Origin: Sphingomonas sp. LHG3406-1 | GTDB lineage: Bacteria; Pseudomonadota; Alphaproteobacteria; Sphingomonadales; Sphingomonadaceae | Assembly: GCF_029637485.1 (NCBI RefSeq) | Contig: NZ_CP069128.1 | Coordinates: 2,698,001 to 2,762,000 of the forward strand | Length of the DNA: 64,000 nt | Direction: 5' to 3' | In this document: positions 9,018 through 17,808 of the stretch, piece by piece | Layout: every line of letters starts with the position of its first letter | How positions within the stretch are numbered: the stretch's first letter is position 1 | Translations under genes and position numbers: made by a program | The notes under the pieces: generated by a model | Seen by the model: only the letters and a program-made list of their open reading frames with translations | Database searches by the model: none | Told to the model about the DNA's origin: nothing

Positions 9018-9125
9018 GTTCAGAAATGGACGGTGAGGTCGTGCGGATGCGGGTGGTGCAAGCGGGCGGATGGCATCGAAGCCATATGACACAAGCGAGA
9101 GCTGTAGGACAGGATGGCGAACGTG

Positions 9126-9147
9126 CCCCGCGTTCGCGTCCGCGGGG
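9126..9147 (+). repeat. Small GC-rich hairpin in the hrcA leader
   Basis: Arms CCCCGCG (9126-9132) and CGCGGGG (9141-9147) enclose an 8-base loop, 27 bases before the hrcA ATG. It resembles one half of the GC-rich REP-like repeats found elsewhere in the window; in a heat-shock regulator leader it could also act as a thermosensitive fold, which is only a guess. Confidence 0.35.
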
Positions 9148-9173
9148 ATGACGGGTGGTGGAAGGGCGATTAC

Positions 9174-10214
9174 ATGATGCCCATGAGCCCGCCGCTGCCC
9201 GAACTGACGACCAGGATGCGCGACATCTTCGGGCTGGTGGTCGAGGCCTATCTCGACCGCGGGCAGCCGGTGGGATCGAAGACGCTGACCCATGCGGTCA
9301 ACCTGTCGCCGGCCTCGATCCGCTCGGTGCTGGCCGAGCTGGAGGGCAGGGGGCTGCTCACCCATCCGCATACGTCGGCGGGGCGGGTGCCGACCGAAAG
9401 CGGGCTGCGCCTGTTCGTCGACGGGATCATGCAGAGTCACCTGCCGAGCGCGGAGGAGCGCGCCACGATCGAGGGGCAGGTGCGCGGCCGGCCGCTGGAA
9501 GAGGCACTGGCCAACGCGACCGCGGCGCTGTCCGGCCTGTCCGCCTGCGCGGGCGTGGTCGTCGCGCCCAAGATCGAGCGGCGGCTTCGCCAGCTCGCCT
9601 TCGTGCCGCTGGGCCAGGGGCAGGCGCTGGCGGTGATCGTCGGCGAGGATGGCAGCGTCGAGAACAGGGTGATCGGCCTTCCGCCCGGCATGACTGCGCC
9701 GGCCTTGGGCGAGGTCGCCAACTATGTCACCGGGCGCCTGTCCGGCCTGACGCTTAGCGAGGCGGAGTCGCGGCTTCGGGCCGAGATGGTCGAGCAGCGG
9801 GCGGCGCTCGACCAGGCGGCGGCCGAGCTGGTCGCGACCGGGCTCGCCGAGTGGCGGGAAGACCAGTCGGCGCGGCCGGTGCTGATCGTGCGCGGCCAGG
9901 CCAACCTCCTCGACGAGGCGGCGGCCGAGGATCTGGAGCGGGTCCGGCGGCTGCTCGGCGAGCTCGAGGACCGGCAGGAGATCGTCCGGCTGCTGGAAAG
10001 CGCTCGCGAGGGCGAGGGCTGCCGGATCTTCATCGGCTCGGAGAACCGGATGTTCGCACTGTCCGGATCGAGCGTCATCGCGGCGCCCTATCGCGGGAGC
10101 GAAGGCCGCGTGGTCGGCGTTGTGGGGGTGATCGGGCCGACGCGGTTGAACTATGCGCGGATCGTTCCCATGGTGGACTATACGGCGCAAGCACTCACAC
10201 GATTGATGGGATAG
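9174..10214 (+). CDS. hrcA: Heat-inducible transcription repressor HrcA
   Basis: HrcA is the winged-helix repressor that binds CIRCE operators upstream of groESL/dnaK-type genes and is kept folded by GroEL. The protein (346 residues from ATG 9174) begins with the winged helix LTTRMRDIFGLVVEAYLDRGQP and VGSKTLTHAVNLSPASIRSV, followed by HPHTSAGRVPTESGLR, and ends with the GSENRMFALSGSSVIAAPY and IGPTRLNYARIVPMVDY motifs. An in-frame ATG at 9114 would add 20 Arg/Gly/Trp-rich residues not expected in the family; GAAGGGCGAT sits before 9174. It is followed by grpE with a 2-base gap. No CIRCE copy was seen in the window. Confidence 0.93.
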   Translation: MMPMSPPLPELTTRMRDIFGLVVEAYLDRGQPVGSKTLTHAVNLSPASIRSVLAELEGRGLLTHPHTSAGRVPTESGLRLFVDGIMQSHLPSAEERATIEGQVRGRPLEEALANATAALSGLSACAGVVVAPKIERRLRQLAFVPLGQGQALAVIVGEDGSVENRVIGLPPGMTAPALGEVANYVTGRLSGLTLSEAESRLRAEMVEQRAALDQAAAELVATGLAEWREDQSARPVLIVRGQANLLDEAAAEDLERVRRLLGELEDRQEIVRLLESAREGEGCRIFIGSENRMFALSGSSVIAAPYRGSEGRVVGVVGVIGPTRLNYARIVPMVDYTAQALTRLMG

Positions 10215-10216
10215 GA

Positions 10217-10753
10217 ATGGACAAGCTTCACGACGAGGCCGAGGAAATTCGTGCGGAAACGGCGGCGGAGAGCCCCGAACTGCAGGAGCATGACCGGCTG
10301 GCCGAGCTTCAGAAGGCACTGGAAGAAGCCGAGCAGAAGGCGCTCTATGCAGCGGCCGAGGTGCAGAATGTGCGCCGCCGCGCCGAGCAGGAGCGGGTCC
10401 AGGCGGTCGCCTACGCGAACACCGGCTTTGCCCGCGACATGCTGAGCGTGAAGGACAATCTCGACCGGGCGCTGGGCCATGTGCCGGAGGGCGCGCGCGA
10501 AGACGAACGGTTCAAGGCGTTCATCGAGGGCATCGAGGCGACCGCACGCGAGCTGGACGCGGTGTTCGGCCGCAATGGGGTCAGCCGGGTAGAGGCCAAG
10601 GGCCTGCCGCTCGACCCCAACCGCCACCAGGCGATGATCGAAATGCCGTCGGACGCCGAGCCGGGGACGGTCGTCGAGGAGATGCAGGCCGGCTACGTGC
10701 TGAAGGACCGGCTGCTGCGGCCTGCGCTGGTTGGGGTGGCGCGCAAGCCCTGA
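10217..10753 (+). CDS. grpE: Nucleotide exchange factor GrpE
   Basis: GrpE promotes ADP release from DnaK. From ATG 10217 it has 178 residues: an acidic N-terminus, a long coiled coil (about 25-75, LAELQKALEEAEQKALYAAA onward), then the four-helix and beta-wing head with FIEGIEATARELDAVFGRNG and the C-terminal EMQAGYVLKDRLLRPALVGV signature. The start ATG is two bases after the hrcA stop and has GGA spaced closely before it, so expression is coupled with hrcA. A longer frame from 9851 only reads through hrcA. Confidence 0.96.
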   Translation: MDKLHDEAEEIRAETAAESPELQEHDRLAELQKALEEAEQKALYAAAEVQNVRRRAEQERVQAVAYANTGFARDMLSVKDNLDRALGHVPEGAREDERFKAFIEGIEATARELDAVFGRNGVSRVEAKGLPLDPNRHQAMIEMPSDAEPGTVVEEMQAGYVLKDRLLRPALVGVARKP

Positions 10754-10754
10754 A

Positions 10755-11990
10755 CTAGATCACTTCCCTTTTCTGGACCGTGCCCTTGCTGGCAAGGTTG
10801 AAACGGGGATCTGGCTGCTTGCCGTCAAGCGTCAGTTCTGCGGCCATGCGGCCGACTTCGGGGCCGTGCTTGAAGCCGTGGCCGGAGCCGCCGCCGACGA
10901 GGATGATGCGCGGCTCGTCAGGGTGCGGGGCGATGAGGAAGTCGCCGTTGGAGCTGTTCTCGTACTGGCAGACCTCGGCCGTCGCGAGCTGGGCATTGCG
11001 CAGGCGCGGAAAGCGGCGGTCGCGGAAGGCGACGACCTCGGCGAGCGCCTTGTCGGTGAAGCGCCGGTCCTGCGTCTGGGGATCCACCACGGCGCCGTGG
11101 GCGTCATGGGCGAACTTGACGCCTTTACCCTCGAGATCGGGGAAGCCGTAGAAGACGTCGCCATTGTTGAAGTCGGCCCAGCCGGGCATCCGGGCCGGCG
11201 TGAACCAGGGGTCGCCTGCGGGCGGCACGAAGGTGAATACCTCCTGCCGGGTGGCGACAATGCGCTGGCCGAGCAATCGGGGGAAGAGCTTGGGCAGCCA
11301 CGGCCCGAGCGCCAGCACGATCCGGTCGGCGGCGGGATAGTCGCCGGTGCCGTCGATCCGGCGCTGCTCGAACTGGCCGCCCGCCCCAAGGAAGCGATGA
11401 ACGAGGGTCTGGATCGCCCGCCTGGCCATCAGCGCGCCGAAGCGCGGCTCGAACATGCCGCCCTGGACGCCGTCGAAGGCGATCATCGGGAAGCGGGCGG
11501 CAAGCGCCGAGCGGTCGAGCGACTCGGTTGGGAGGCCGAGGCGGCGGTGCACGTCGAGGCTGGCGAGCAGATAGGAAAGGTCGTTCTGGAAGAAGAAGAG
11601 GACTCCGTGGGGGACGAGGATGGGCAGGCCCGAGGCGCGGCTCAGCGACTGCCATTCGGACAGGCTGGCAAGCGCCATTCGGGCGTAGATCTCGTCCTTG
11701 CCGTAGCCGGCGCGGGTCATGCGCGATTCACCACCCGAGCTGGAGCGGCTGTGACCCGGGCTCCAGGCGTCGACCAGCGTCACCCTGGCGCCGCGGCGGC
11801 GGAGCTGCTCGGCGGTCCAGCTGCCGAATACGCCGGCGCCGACCACGGTCACTCGCGGCGCCGAGCCGCGGCGCTGGGCCGGAAGGATCGCCGGCGCCGA
11901 AACGGCGACGCCGCCCGCTCCGAGGAGGAGCGAGCGGCGCGTGACGTTCAGCTCAGGCGGCGCGCCCGAAGGCGTGCCGCGCTTGCTCAC
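10755..11990 (-). CDS. Tat-exported FAD-dependent oxidoreductase (DAO/sarcosine oxidase-like)
   Basis: A 411-residue FAD enzyme of the DAO superfamily (sarcosine oxidase/SolA-like). Residues about 16-40 (TRRSLLLGAGGVAVSAPAIL) form a twin-arginine signal, so the folded flavoprotein is probably periplasmic. The dinucleotide fold follows at once: RVTVVGAGVFGSWTAEQLRR. SRSSSGGESRMTRAGYG resembles the flavin-contact region of sarcosine oxidases, and GGGSGHGFKHGPEVGRMAAEL is the C-terminal FAD-binding element. Its start overlaps the TonB-dependent receptor stop by four bases, so the two are one operon. Substrate is unknown; an amine or N-methyl amino acid is likely from the family. Confidence 0.82.
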   Translation of the reverse strand: MSKRGTPSGAPPELNVTRRSLLLGAGGVAVSAPAILPAQRRGSAPRVTVVGAGVFGSWTAEQLRRRGARVTLVDAWSPGHSRSSSGGESRMTRAGYGKDEIYARMALASLSEWQSLSRASGLPILVPHGVLFFFQNDLSYLLASLDVHRRLGLPTESLDRSALAARFPMIAFDGVQGGMFEPRFGALMARRAIQTLVHRFLGAGGQFEQRRIDGTGDYPAADRIVLALGPWLPKLFPRLLGQRIVATRQEVFTFVPPAGDPWFTPARMPGWADFNNGDVFYGFPDLEGKGVKFAHDAHGAVVDPQTQDRRFTDKALAEVVAFRDRRFPRLRNAQLATAEVCQYENSSNGDFLIAPHPDEPRIILVGGGSGHGFKHGPEVGRMAAELTLDGKQPDPRFNLASKGTVQKREVI

Positions 11991-14473
11991 CGGCCGAACT
12001 TCTGCCGGAGGGTGATGCCGATCTCCCGCGGACGGCCGATGTTGTAGCCGAGACGGGCACGGCCACCGCGCTCGCGGTCGAAGGAGAGCAGGGCATTCTC
12101 GTCGAACAGGTTGTTGGCGTAGAGCTGGATGCCGAGCCCGCTGTCGAAATCGACGCCCGCCGAGAGGTTGACGAGGCTGTAGGCAGGCAGCTTGAGGTCC
12201 ACGACGGTGGCACCGGTGCCGGTCGCGCCGTTGAACGGCAGGCCCGAGACGAAGCTTCGCGGATTGTTCTCCTGGTCGGCCGGCTGCGTGTACCGATTGC
12301 CGACGCGCTGCCAGCTGGCCGAGACGAAGAAGTCGCCATTGTCGGTCAGGCGGGTGCCGTAGCTGGCAGAGACCGCGAACTGATATTTGGGCACGCTTGG
12401 CAGGCGGTTGCCGTCACGGATGCCGGTCGCCGCGGCGAGGGCGCCGGGAAGGGTGGTGTCGAACTCCGCCTGCACGAGGCTGCCGGCGAAGCCAAGGTCG
12501 AGGCCGGCGAGCGGACGGAGGTTGAATTCCGCCTCGACGCCCTTGGTGTGGGCCTTGTCGACGTTGAACACGACGCGGCTCGAGCAACTGCCCGCGTCGA
12601 GCGTCACCTGGAGGTTCTTGATGTCGGTATAGAAGGCGGCCGTGTTGAAGGTGACCGGACCCTTGCTGTACTTGACGCCCGCTTCGTAGTTCCAGAGCGA
12701 CTCGTCGTCATAATTCTGGAAACCGCCGAACAGCGCCTCGTCCTGGTCGTTGCAGAGCGGGATGTTGAGCGGATCGTTGACGCCGCCGAGACGGAAGCCC
12801 TTGGCGGCCTGCACGTTCACCGAAAGGTTGCGGTTCGGTTCCCATGTGACGATCGCGCGCGGGCTGAAGCCGTTCGACTTGGTCTTGTCACCAATGCGGC
12901 GGTCGCCATTGGCGAACAGGCCGCCCGAGATGAAGTCGCGGCTTTCCGAGAAGTCGTAATAGCGGCCGCCGACGGTGACCTTGACCTGGCCGAGGTCGTA
13001 GCTCGCCTCGCCGAACACCGCCTTCTGCTTGATGTCATAGGGCAGGTCGGCATTGTAGGGCGAGTTGGCGGGAAAGCCGTTGGCAATATCGGCCGCGGTC
13101 ACCGGGACGTCCGGGGTCGGTGCCGGATTGTCCACGAGGCAGTCGGTCGGATCCGCAGCGCAGTTGGCGGCGAACCAGGCGTTGGTGGCGGCATCATAGC
13201 CCGGGGTGGGCAGGCGCTGCGCATAGACGCGGTCGACCTTCGAGATGAAGCCGCCGAGCACCCATTGCAGCGGACCGCTGTCGGTTGAGGAGAGGCGGAC
13301 TTCCTGGCTCCACTGCTTGAGATCGGTGTTGTCGCGCAGGTTGGACGGCAGGTTCACCGCGGCGGTCGGGAAGCCGAGATCGACCGAGACCGAGCCGGTC
13401 AGCGCCGAGGCGTCGCGGCTGACGAGGATGTCGCGCTTGATGTAGCTGGTGACGCTGGTCAGTTCGACCCCGCCGAAGTCCGCGGACGCGGTCAGGTCAA
13501 ACAGGCGGGTGCGGTCCTTGAAGCGCTCGCGCAGCAGAAGATACTGCTGGCGCTCGTCGTAGATGCGGCCCGGACTGGTGAAGACGTTCGAGTAGAGGTT
13601 GAAGATTTCCTGGCGGTTGAAGCCGTCCGCCTCGATCACCTGGTAGACCGCGCGCGGCGTGACCTTCACCGCCTCGACCGGCTGCCACAGCAGCGAGACG
13701 CGGAGGCCGGTGCGGTCGCCGTCGTTGATGTCCTCGCCGCCGGCCGGGCCGACGGCATCGACGAAGCCGGCGAAGTTGGTGCGGTAGCCGACCGCGCGGA
13801 TCGCCACCTTGTCGCCGAGCGGCAAGTTGACCGCGCCCTTGACGTGACCGCCGCTGCCGCCGCCGCTGAGGCTGTTGAGATTGGCTTCGACCAGGCCTTC
13901 CATGCGGCCGAGTTGGGGCTGGTTGGTGATGTAGCGGATGGTGCCGCCGACGCTGCCGGAGCCGAACAGGGTGCCCTGCGGACCGCGGAGCGTCTCGACT
14001 CGGTTCAGGTCGAACAGGTCGAAGTCGGGGGTGAAGAGCGACAGCGAGACAACGCTCTCGTCGAGATACACACCGACCTGCTCCTTCACGCCGGGCTGGT
14101 CGCGGACGATCTGGCCGGCGGAAACGCCGCGCACGCTGACCTGGCTTTGGCCCGGCCCGAGGTTCTGAACCTGCAGGCCGGCGACGTTGCGGCTGATGTC
14201 CTCGATGGTGCCGGCATTCGCGCGCTGAATGTCTTCCTGCGTCTGGGCGTTGATCGAGAAGGGGACGTCCTGAACCGTCGAGGCACGCTTGGTCGCCGTG
14301 ACGATGATGTCGCCGAGCGAGCGCTCGTCAGCGTCCGGAGTCGGATCGGAGACGGTGCTGCTGACGGCCTGCGCCTGCTGCTCCTGGCTGGTCTGGGCTG
14401 CCGCCGGGAAGGCGACGGCGAAAGTGGCGGCGGTCGCCAGCAGGCTGCGACGGGCGGAAGAGTTCAGGCGCAT
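11987..14473 (-). CDS. TonB-dependent receptor
   Basis: An 828-residue outer-membrane receptor. A signal peptide (about 1-26, ending AFPAAAQ) is followed by the TonB box DIIVTATKR (55-63), a plug domain with VQDVPFSINAQTQEDIQR and the VETLRGPQGTLFGSGSVGGTIRYI motif, and a 22-strand barrel ending in a C-terminal aromatic/basic strand GITLRQKFGR. It belongs to the large Caulobacter/Sphingomonas type that imports diverse organic compounds rather than to siderophore receptors with known ligand. Coupling to a periplasmic FAD oxidoreductase hints that the ligand is oxidised after import. Confidence 0.9.
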   Translation of the reverse strand: MRLNSSARRSLLATAATFAVAFPAAAQTSQEQQAQAVSSTVSDPTPDADERSLGDIIVTATKRASTVQDVPFSINAQTQEDIQRANAGTIEDISRNVAGLQVQNLGPGQSQVSVRGVSAGQIVRDQPGVKEQVGVYLDESVVSLSLFTPDFDLFDLNRVETLRGPQGTLFGSGSVGGTIRYITNQPQLGRMEGLVEANLNSLSGGGSGGHVKGAVNLPLGDKVAIRAVGYRTNFAGFVDAVGPAGGEDINDGDRTGLRVSLLWQPVEAVKVTPRAVYQVIEADGFNRQEIFNLYSNVFTSPGRIYDERQQYLLLRERFKDRTRLFDLTASADFGGVELTSVTSYIKRDILVSRDASALTGSVSVDLGFPTAAVNLPSNLRDNTDLKQWSQEVRLSSTDSGPLQWVLGGFISKVDRVYAQRLPTPGYDAATNAWFAANCAADPTDCLVDNPAPTPDVPVTAADIANGFPANSPYNADLPYDIKQKAVFGEASYDLGQVKVTVGGRYYDFSESRDFISGGLFANGDRRIGDKTKSNGFSPRAIVTWEPNRNLSVNVQAAKGFRLGGVNDPLNIPLCNDQDEALFGGFQNYDDESLWNYEAGVKYSKGPVTFNTAAFYTDIKNLQVTLDAGSCSSRVVFNVDKAHTKGVEAEFNLRPLAGLDLGFAGSLVQAEFDTTLPGALAAATGIRDGNRLPSVPKYQFAVSASYGTRLTDNGDFFVSASWQRVGNRYTQPADQENNPRSFVSGLPFNGATGTGATVVDLKLPAYSLVNLSAGVDFDSGLGIQLYANNLFDENALLSFDRERGGRARLGYNIGRPREIGITLRQKFGR

Positions 14474-14596
14474 GGTTCTTGACCCCCATTTGTCGTTGTG
14501 GGGAAGAAACTAACCTTTCTGCCGAATCTTCGGGAGCCCCGTGCAGCCGATGTGCAGCTTTCCGTCCACAAGTGTGACTCTTGCGCGACAGGTCTC

Positions 14597-15067
14597 TCAG
14601 CCTTGTGAAAAGGGCAAAATCAACTCGATCTCAGCTAGTTGTGCGCTGTTTCGCGGCATGATGCCGCGGCGCTGGAGGAAGGCGTGGCGGACGAGTTCGG
14701 CCTGCTGTTCGAGTCCATAGCGGAGGAACGGGCGGCCATTCCGGTAGGAGTAGGCGTAGCGGCAGAAGGGATGGCGCATCAACGGGAGGTAGAAGCGGCC
14801 GGCTCTCTGGGCCTGCCAGACATGGGTCATCTCGTGGATGAAGAGGCCTTGGAGCGGCCAGTCGGCGATGGAGAAATCCTCACGCCAGCCGGGGTCGGCA
14901 GGGTGGAAGTGGATGTTGCCGGTCGGCGCCATGACGATGCCCTTGGGCTGGAACGGCCACCATCGCCGCCGGATCAGCCGCACTCGCCCATAGTCGATGG
15001 CGTCGCCGAACACCGAGCGGGCCATGTCGGTCTCGCCTTGTGTCAGCGCTCGCCCGTCTCTCACCAT
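14597..15067 (-). CDS. Small HExxH (zincin-like) protein
   Basis: A 156-residue protein known in sphingomonads mostly under the uninformative name vgr-related protein. It starts [20 protein letters not shown] and carries one clear zinc-binding helix, HEMTH (78-82), after a hydrophobic strand. No signal peptide or membrane segment is seen. The second half is rich in Arg, Tyr and Leu. A third zinc ligand is not obvious, though E127 or nearby residues after the helix could serve. ATG 15067 is preferred because the in-frame ATG 30 bases upstream adds residues without family support. It stands alone, divergent from acpP. Confidence 0.7.
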   Translation of the reverse strand: MVRDGRALTQGETDMARSVFGDAIDYGRVRLIRRRWWPFQPKGIVMAPTGNIHFHPADPGWREDFSIADWPLQGLFIHEMTHVWQAQRAGRFYLPLMRHPFCRYAYSYRNGRPFLRYGLEQQAELVRHAFLQRRGIMPRNSAQLAEIELILPFSQG

Positions 15068-15151
15068 CTCAAGGGGCACTCCCGAAACTCTTGGCAACTG
15101 CCGGACGCCTCGCTAACGCATCGCCTAAAGAACCACCGGAAGGGAAGAAAG

Positions 15152-15388
15152 ATGAGCGAGACTGCCGAGCGCGTGAAGAAGATCGTTGTGGAGCATCTGG
15201 GCGTTGAAGCCGAAAAGGTGACCGAGGAAGCGAGCTTCATCGACGATCTGGGCGCGGACAGCCTCGACATCGTCGAGCTGGTCATGGCCTTCGAGGAAGA
15301 GTTCGGGGTCGAGATTCCCGACGACGCGGCCGAGAAGATCACGACGGTCAAGGACGCGATCGACTATATCGACCAGCACCAGGGCTGA
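15152..15388 (+). CDS. acpP: Acyl carrier protein
   Basis: The 78-residue acyl carrier protein of type II fatty acid synthesis. The phosphopantetheine attachment serine is S37 in [13 protein letters not shown], and the acidic helix II ([14 protein letters not shown]) that docks to partner enzymes is intact. The ribosome site GGAAGGGAAGAAAG precedes ATG 15152. A longer frame from 14639 only overlaps the opposite gene. fabF follows after 71 bases, the usual order. Confidence 0.98.
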   Translation: MSETAERVKKIVVEHLGVEAEKVTEEASFIDDLGADSLDIVELVMAFEEEFGVEIPDDAAEKITTVKDAIDYIDQHQG

Positions 15389-15459
15389 GCCACTCGCCTG
15401 ACGTTTAGAAGATGCAGGCTCGGCTCGCCGCCGGGCCTGTTTCGCATGAGGAGAATGGT

Positions 15460-16716
15460 ATGCGTCGTGTTGTCGTCACCGGACTTGGACTGGTCACTCC
15501 CCTTGGCGGTGACGTTGAGACCACGTGGCGCAATATCCTCGCCTCCAAGAGCGGCGCAGGGCGCATCACGAAATTCGATACGTCGGACCAGAAGTGTCAT
15601 ATCGCTTGCGAGGTGAAGCCGGCAGACCATGAATATGGCTTCGATCCGGGCAAGCGCGTCGATCACAAGGTCCAGCGGCAGGTCGATCCGTTCATCGTCT
15701 TCGGAATCGACGCGGCCGGCCAGGCGATCGAGGATGCCGGGCTGACCGACATGCCCGAAGAGCTGCGCCTGCGCACCGGTGTTTCCATCGGAAGCGGTAT
15801 CGGCGGCCTTCCGGGCATCGAGAGCGAAAGCATCGTGCTGCACGAGAAGGGGCCCGGGCGGGTCTCGCCGCACTTCGTGCACGGCCGCCTCATCAACCTC
15901 ATCTCCGGCCAGGTCAGTATCAAATATGGGCTGATGGGCCCGAACCATGCAGTGGTCACCGCCTGCTCGACCGGCGCCCATTCGATCGGCGACGCAGCCC
16001 GGATGATCCGCGACGACGATGCCGACATCATGCTGGCCGGCGGCGCGGAATCGACCATCAACCCGCTTGGTGTCGCTGGTTTCGCCCAGGCCCGCGCGCT
16101 CAACATGTCGAGCAACGACGCACCTGAGAAGGCGAGCCGTCCCTACGACAAGAACCGCGACGGCTTCGTCATGGGCGAAGGCGCCGGCGTGGTCGTGCTC
16201 GAGGAATATGAGCATGCCAAGGCGCGCGGCGCGAAGATCTACGCCGAAGTGGTCGGCTATGGCCTGTCGGGCGACGCCTATCACGTGACTGCACCGCACC
16301 CCGAAGGCCGCGGTGCCGAACTGGCGATGCGCATGGCGCTCAAGAAGGCCGGCCTTGGACCGGGCGATATCGACTACGTCAATGCGCACGGTACCTCGAC
16401 CATGGCCGACACGATCGAGCTTGCGGCGGTGAAGCGCGTGTTGGGCGCCGATCTTAGTGGCGCGTCAATGAGCAGCACCAAGTCGGCGATCGGCCATCTC
16501 CTGGGCGGTGCGGGCGCAGTCGAGGCCATCTTCTGCATTCTCGCCATTCGCGACCAGATCGTCCCGCCGACGCTCAATCTCGATGATCCCGACGAGGGTA
16601 CCGAGGGTGTCGACCTGGTGCCGCATGTCGCGAAGAAGCGGCCGGTGCGGGCAGCGCTCAACAACAGCTTCGGCTTTGGGGGGACCAACGCCAGCCTGAT
16701 CGTCAAGGCGGTCTGA
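15460..16716 (+). CDS. fabF: 3-oxoacyl-ACP synthase II
   Basis: FabF condenses malonyl-ACP with acyl-ACP in chain elongation and controls unsaturated chain length. From ATG 15460 (after GAGGAGAA) it is 418 residues. The Cys-His-His triad is visible: C169 in VTACSTGAH, the first histidine in NAHGTSTMADTIE and the second in KSAIGHLLGGAGAVEA. The C-terminus NNSFGFGGTNASLI is standard. An upstream in-frame ATG at 15412 lies in the acpP-fabF spacer and lacks family support. Confidence 0.97.
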   Translation: MRRVVVTGLGLVTPLGGDVETTWRNILASKSGAGRITKFDTSDQKCHIACEVKPADHEYGFDPGKRVDHKVQRQVDPFIVFGIDAAGQAIEDAGLTDMPEELRLRTGVSIGSGIGGLPGIESESIVLHEKGPGRVSPHFVHGRLINLISGQVSIKYGLMGPNHAVVTACSTGAHSIGDAARMIRDDDADIMLAGGAESTINPLGVAGFAQARALNMSSNDAPEKASRPYDKNRDGFVMGEGAGVVVLEEYEHAKARGAKIYAEVVGYGLSGDAYHVTAPHPEGRGAELAMRMALKKAGLGPGDIDYVNAHGTSTMADTIELAAVKRVLGADLSGASMSSTKSAIGHLLGGAGAVEAIFCILAIRDQIVPPTLNLDDPDEGTEGVDLVPHVAKKRPVRAALNNSFGFGGTNASLIVKAV

Positions 16717-16721
16717 CACGT

Positions 16722-16835
16722 CGTTCCCCCGCCAGGGGGAGCAGCTTGGCGCGGAGCGGCAAGCGAGGGCGCTTTGCCACCACTCAAGCCCCCTCCGCCC
16801 TTCGGGCACCTCCCCGTGAAGGGGAAGGGACTGTT
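16722..16835. repeat. GC-rich REP-like palindromes between fabF and mltG
   Basis: The space between these convergent genes holds several short palindromes: CCCCC-GCCA-GGGGG at about 16727-16740 and TCCCC-GTGAA-GGGGA at 16811-16825, joined by CCCTCCGCCCTTCGGGCACC. The GGCACCTCCCC part recurs near 59353. They look like intergenic REP-type repeats and may also serve as terminators for both genes. Confidence 0.5.
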
Positions 16836-17807
16836 TCACATCTCTCTGCGCGCCTTGCGGATGGCGAACCACTTTTCCACGTTCGCCTGATGCTCCGGAT
16901 AGGTACGGGCGAAGACATGGCCGCCGGTGCCGTCGGCGACGAAATAGATATACTGGTGCGGTTCGGGGTCGAGGACGGCGGCGATGCTGGCGCGTCCGGG
17001 GTTGGCGATCGGGCCGGCCGGCAGGCCTGCGCGCCGGTACGTGTTGTAGCCGGTGTCGGCGTTCAGCTCCGACCTGAGGATCCGGCGGCCGAGCGGCTTG
17101 CCCTTGGTGACGGGATAGATGACCGTCGGGTCCGCATCCAACTTCATGCCGATCTTCAGCCGGTTGCAGTAGACGCCGGCGACGGCGCGCCGCTCGGACG
17201 GCTTGGCGGTTTCCTTCTCAACAATGGAGGCGAGGATGATCGTTTCCTCGGGCGTGGAGACGGGGCAGGTGCCGGGCTTGCGCTTCGCCCATTCCTCGGC
17301 AAGCGCCTTGGCCATGGCCGCTTCCATCCGCCGGGCCACCGCCGAGCGTGCCTCGCCGCGGGCAAAACTGTAGCTGTCCGGGAGGACGGAGCCTTCGGCG
17401 ATGTCGGGCACGGCGCCGGTAAGATAGGGAAGGGCGGCGAGCTTCTCGGCGACGAGGATGCTCGGCATGCCCTCGGGGACGGTGACCAGCCGCTGGACCG
17501 GACTGCCGTGCTGGAGGATGTCGAGCAGTGCGGCCTGACTGGTGCCGGCAGGAATCTCGAACTCACCGGCCTGGATTCCGTCGGACGAGCCGAGCAGGCG
17601 GGCATAGGCGCGGAAAGGCGCGCAATCGCGCACCAAGCCCTTCCGCTCAAGCCCCGGGCAGAGGCTGGTGAGCGTGGCGCCCTCTTCCACCGTGACCGTC
17701 TGCGTCTCGGCCGAGGCGGAAGCGCCCGACCACCAGAAGAGCCAGGTCAGGACGAGCAGTGCGGCAACGCCGAGCAGGATGGCGCTGACGAGGAGCCGCT
17801 TCAGCAT
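16836..17807 (-). CDS. mltG: Endolytic transglycosylase MltG
   Basis: MltG cleaves nascent glycan strands and so ends peptidoglycan polymerisation. The 323-residue protein (ATG 17807) has one N-terminal membrane helix (about 5-27), a LysM-like domain, and the catalytic domain with E197 in ASIVEKET, plus VAGVYCNRLKIGMKLDADPT, YNTYRRAGLPAGPIANPG and YIYFVADGTGGHVFA. An upstream ATG at 17852 would extend into the preceding SH3 gene. In many bacteria fabF and mltG are close neighbours, as here, but they are convergent in this window. Confidence 0.94.
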   Translation of the reverse strand: MLKRLLVSAILLGVAALLVLTWLFWWSGASASAETQTVTVEEGATLTSLCPGLERKGLVRDCAPFRAYARLLGSSDGIQAGEFEIPAGTSQAALLDILQHGSPVQRLVTVPEGMPSILVAEKLAALPYLTGAVPDIAEGSVLPDSYSFARGEARSAVARRMEAAMAKALAEEWAKRKPGTCPVSTPEETIILASIVEKETAKPSERRAVAGVYCNRLKIGMKLDADPTVIYPVTKGKPLGRRILRSELNADTGYNTYRRAGLPAGPIANPGRASIAAVLDPEPHQYIYFVADGTGGHVFARTYPEHQANVEKWFAIRKARREM

Positions 17808-17808
17808 G

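Noticed and set aside
8926..9173. CIRCE operator before hrcA
   Set aside because: No TTAGCACTC-N9-GAGTGCTAA or close variant was found in the region.
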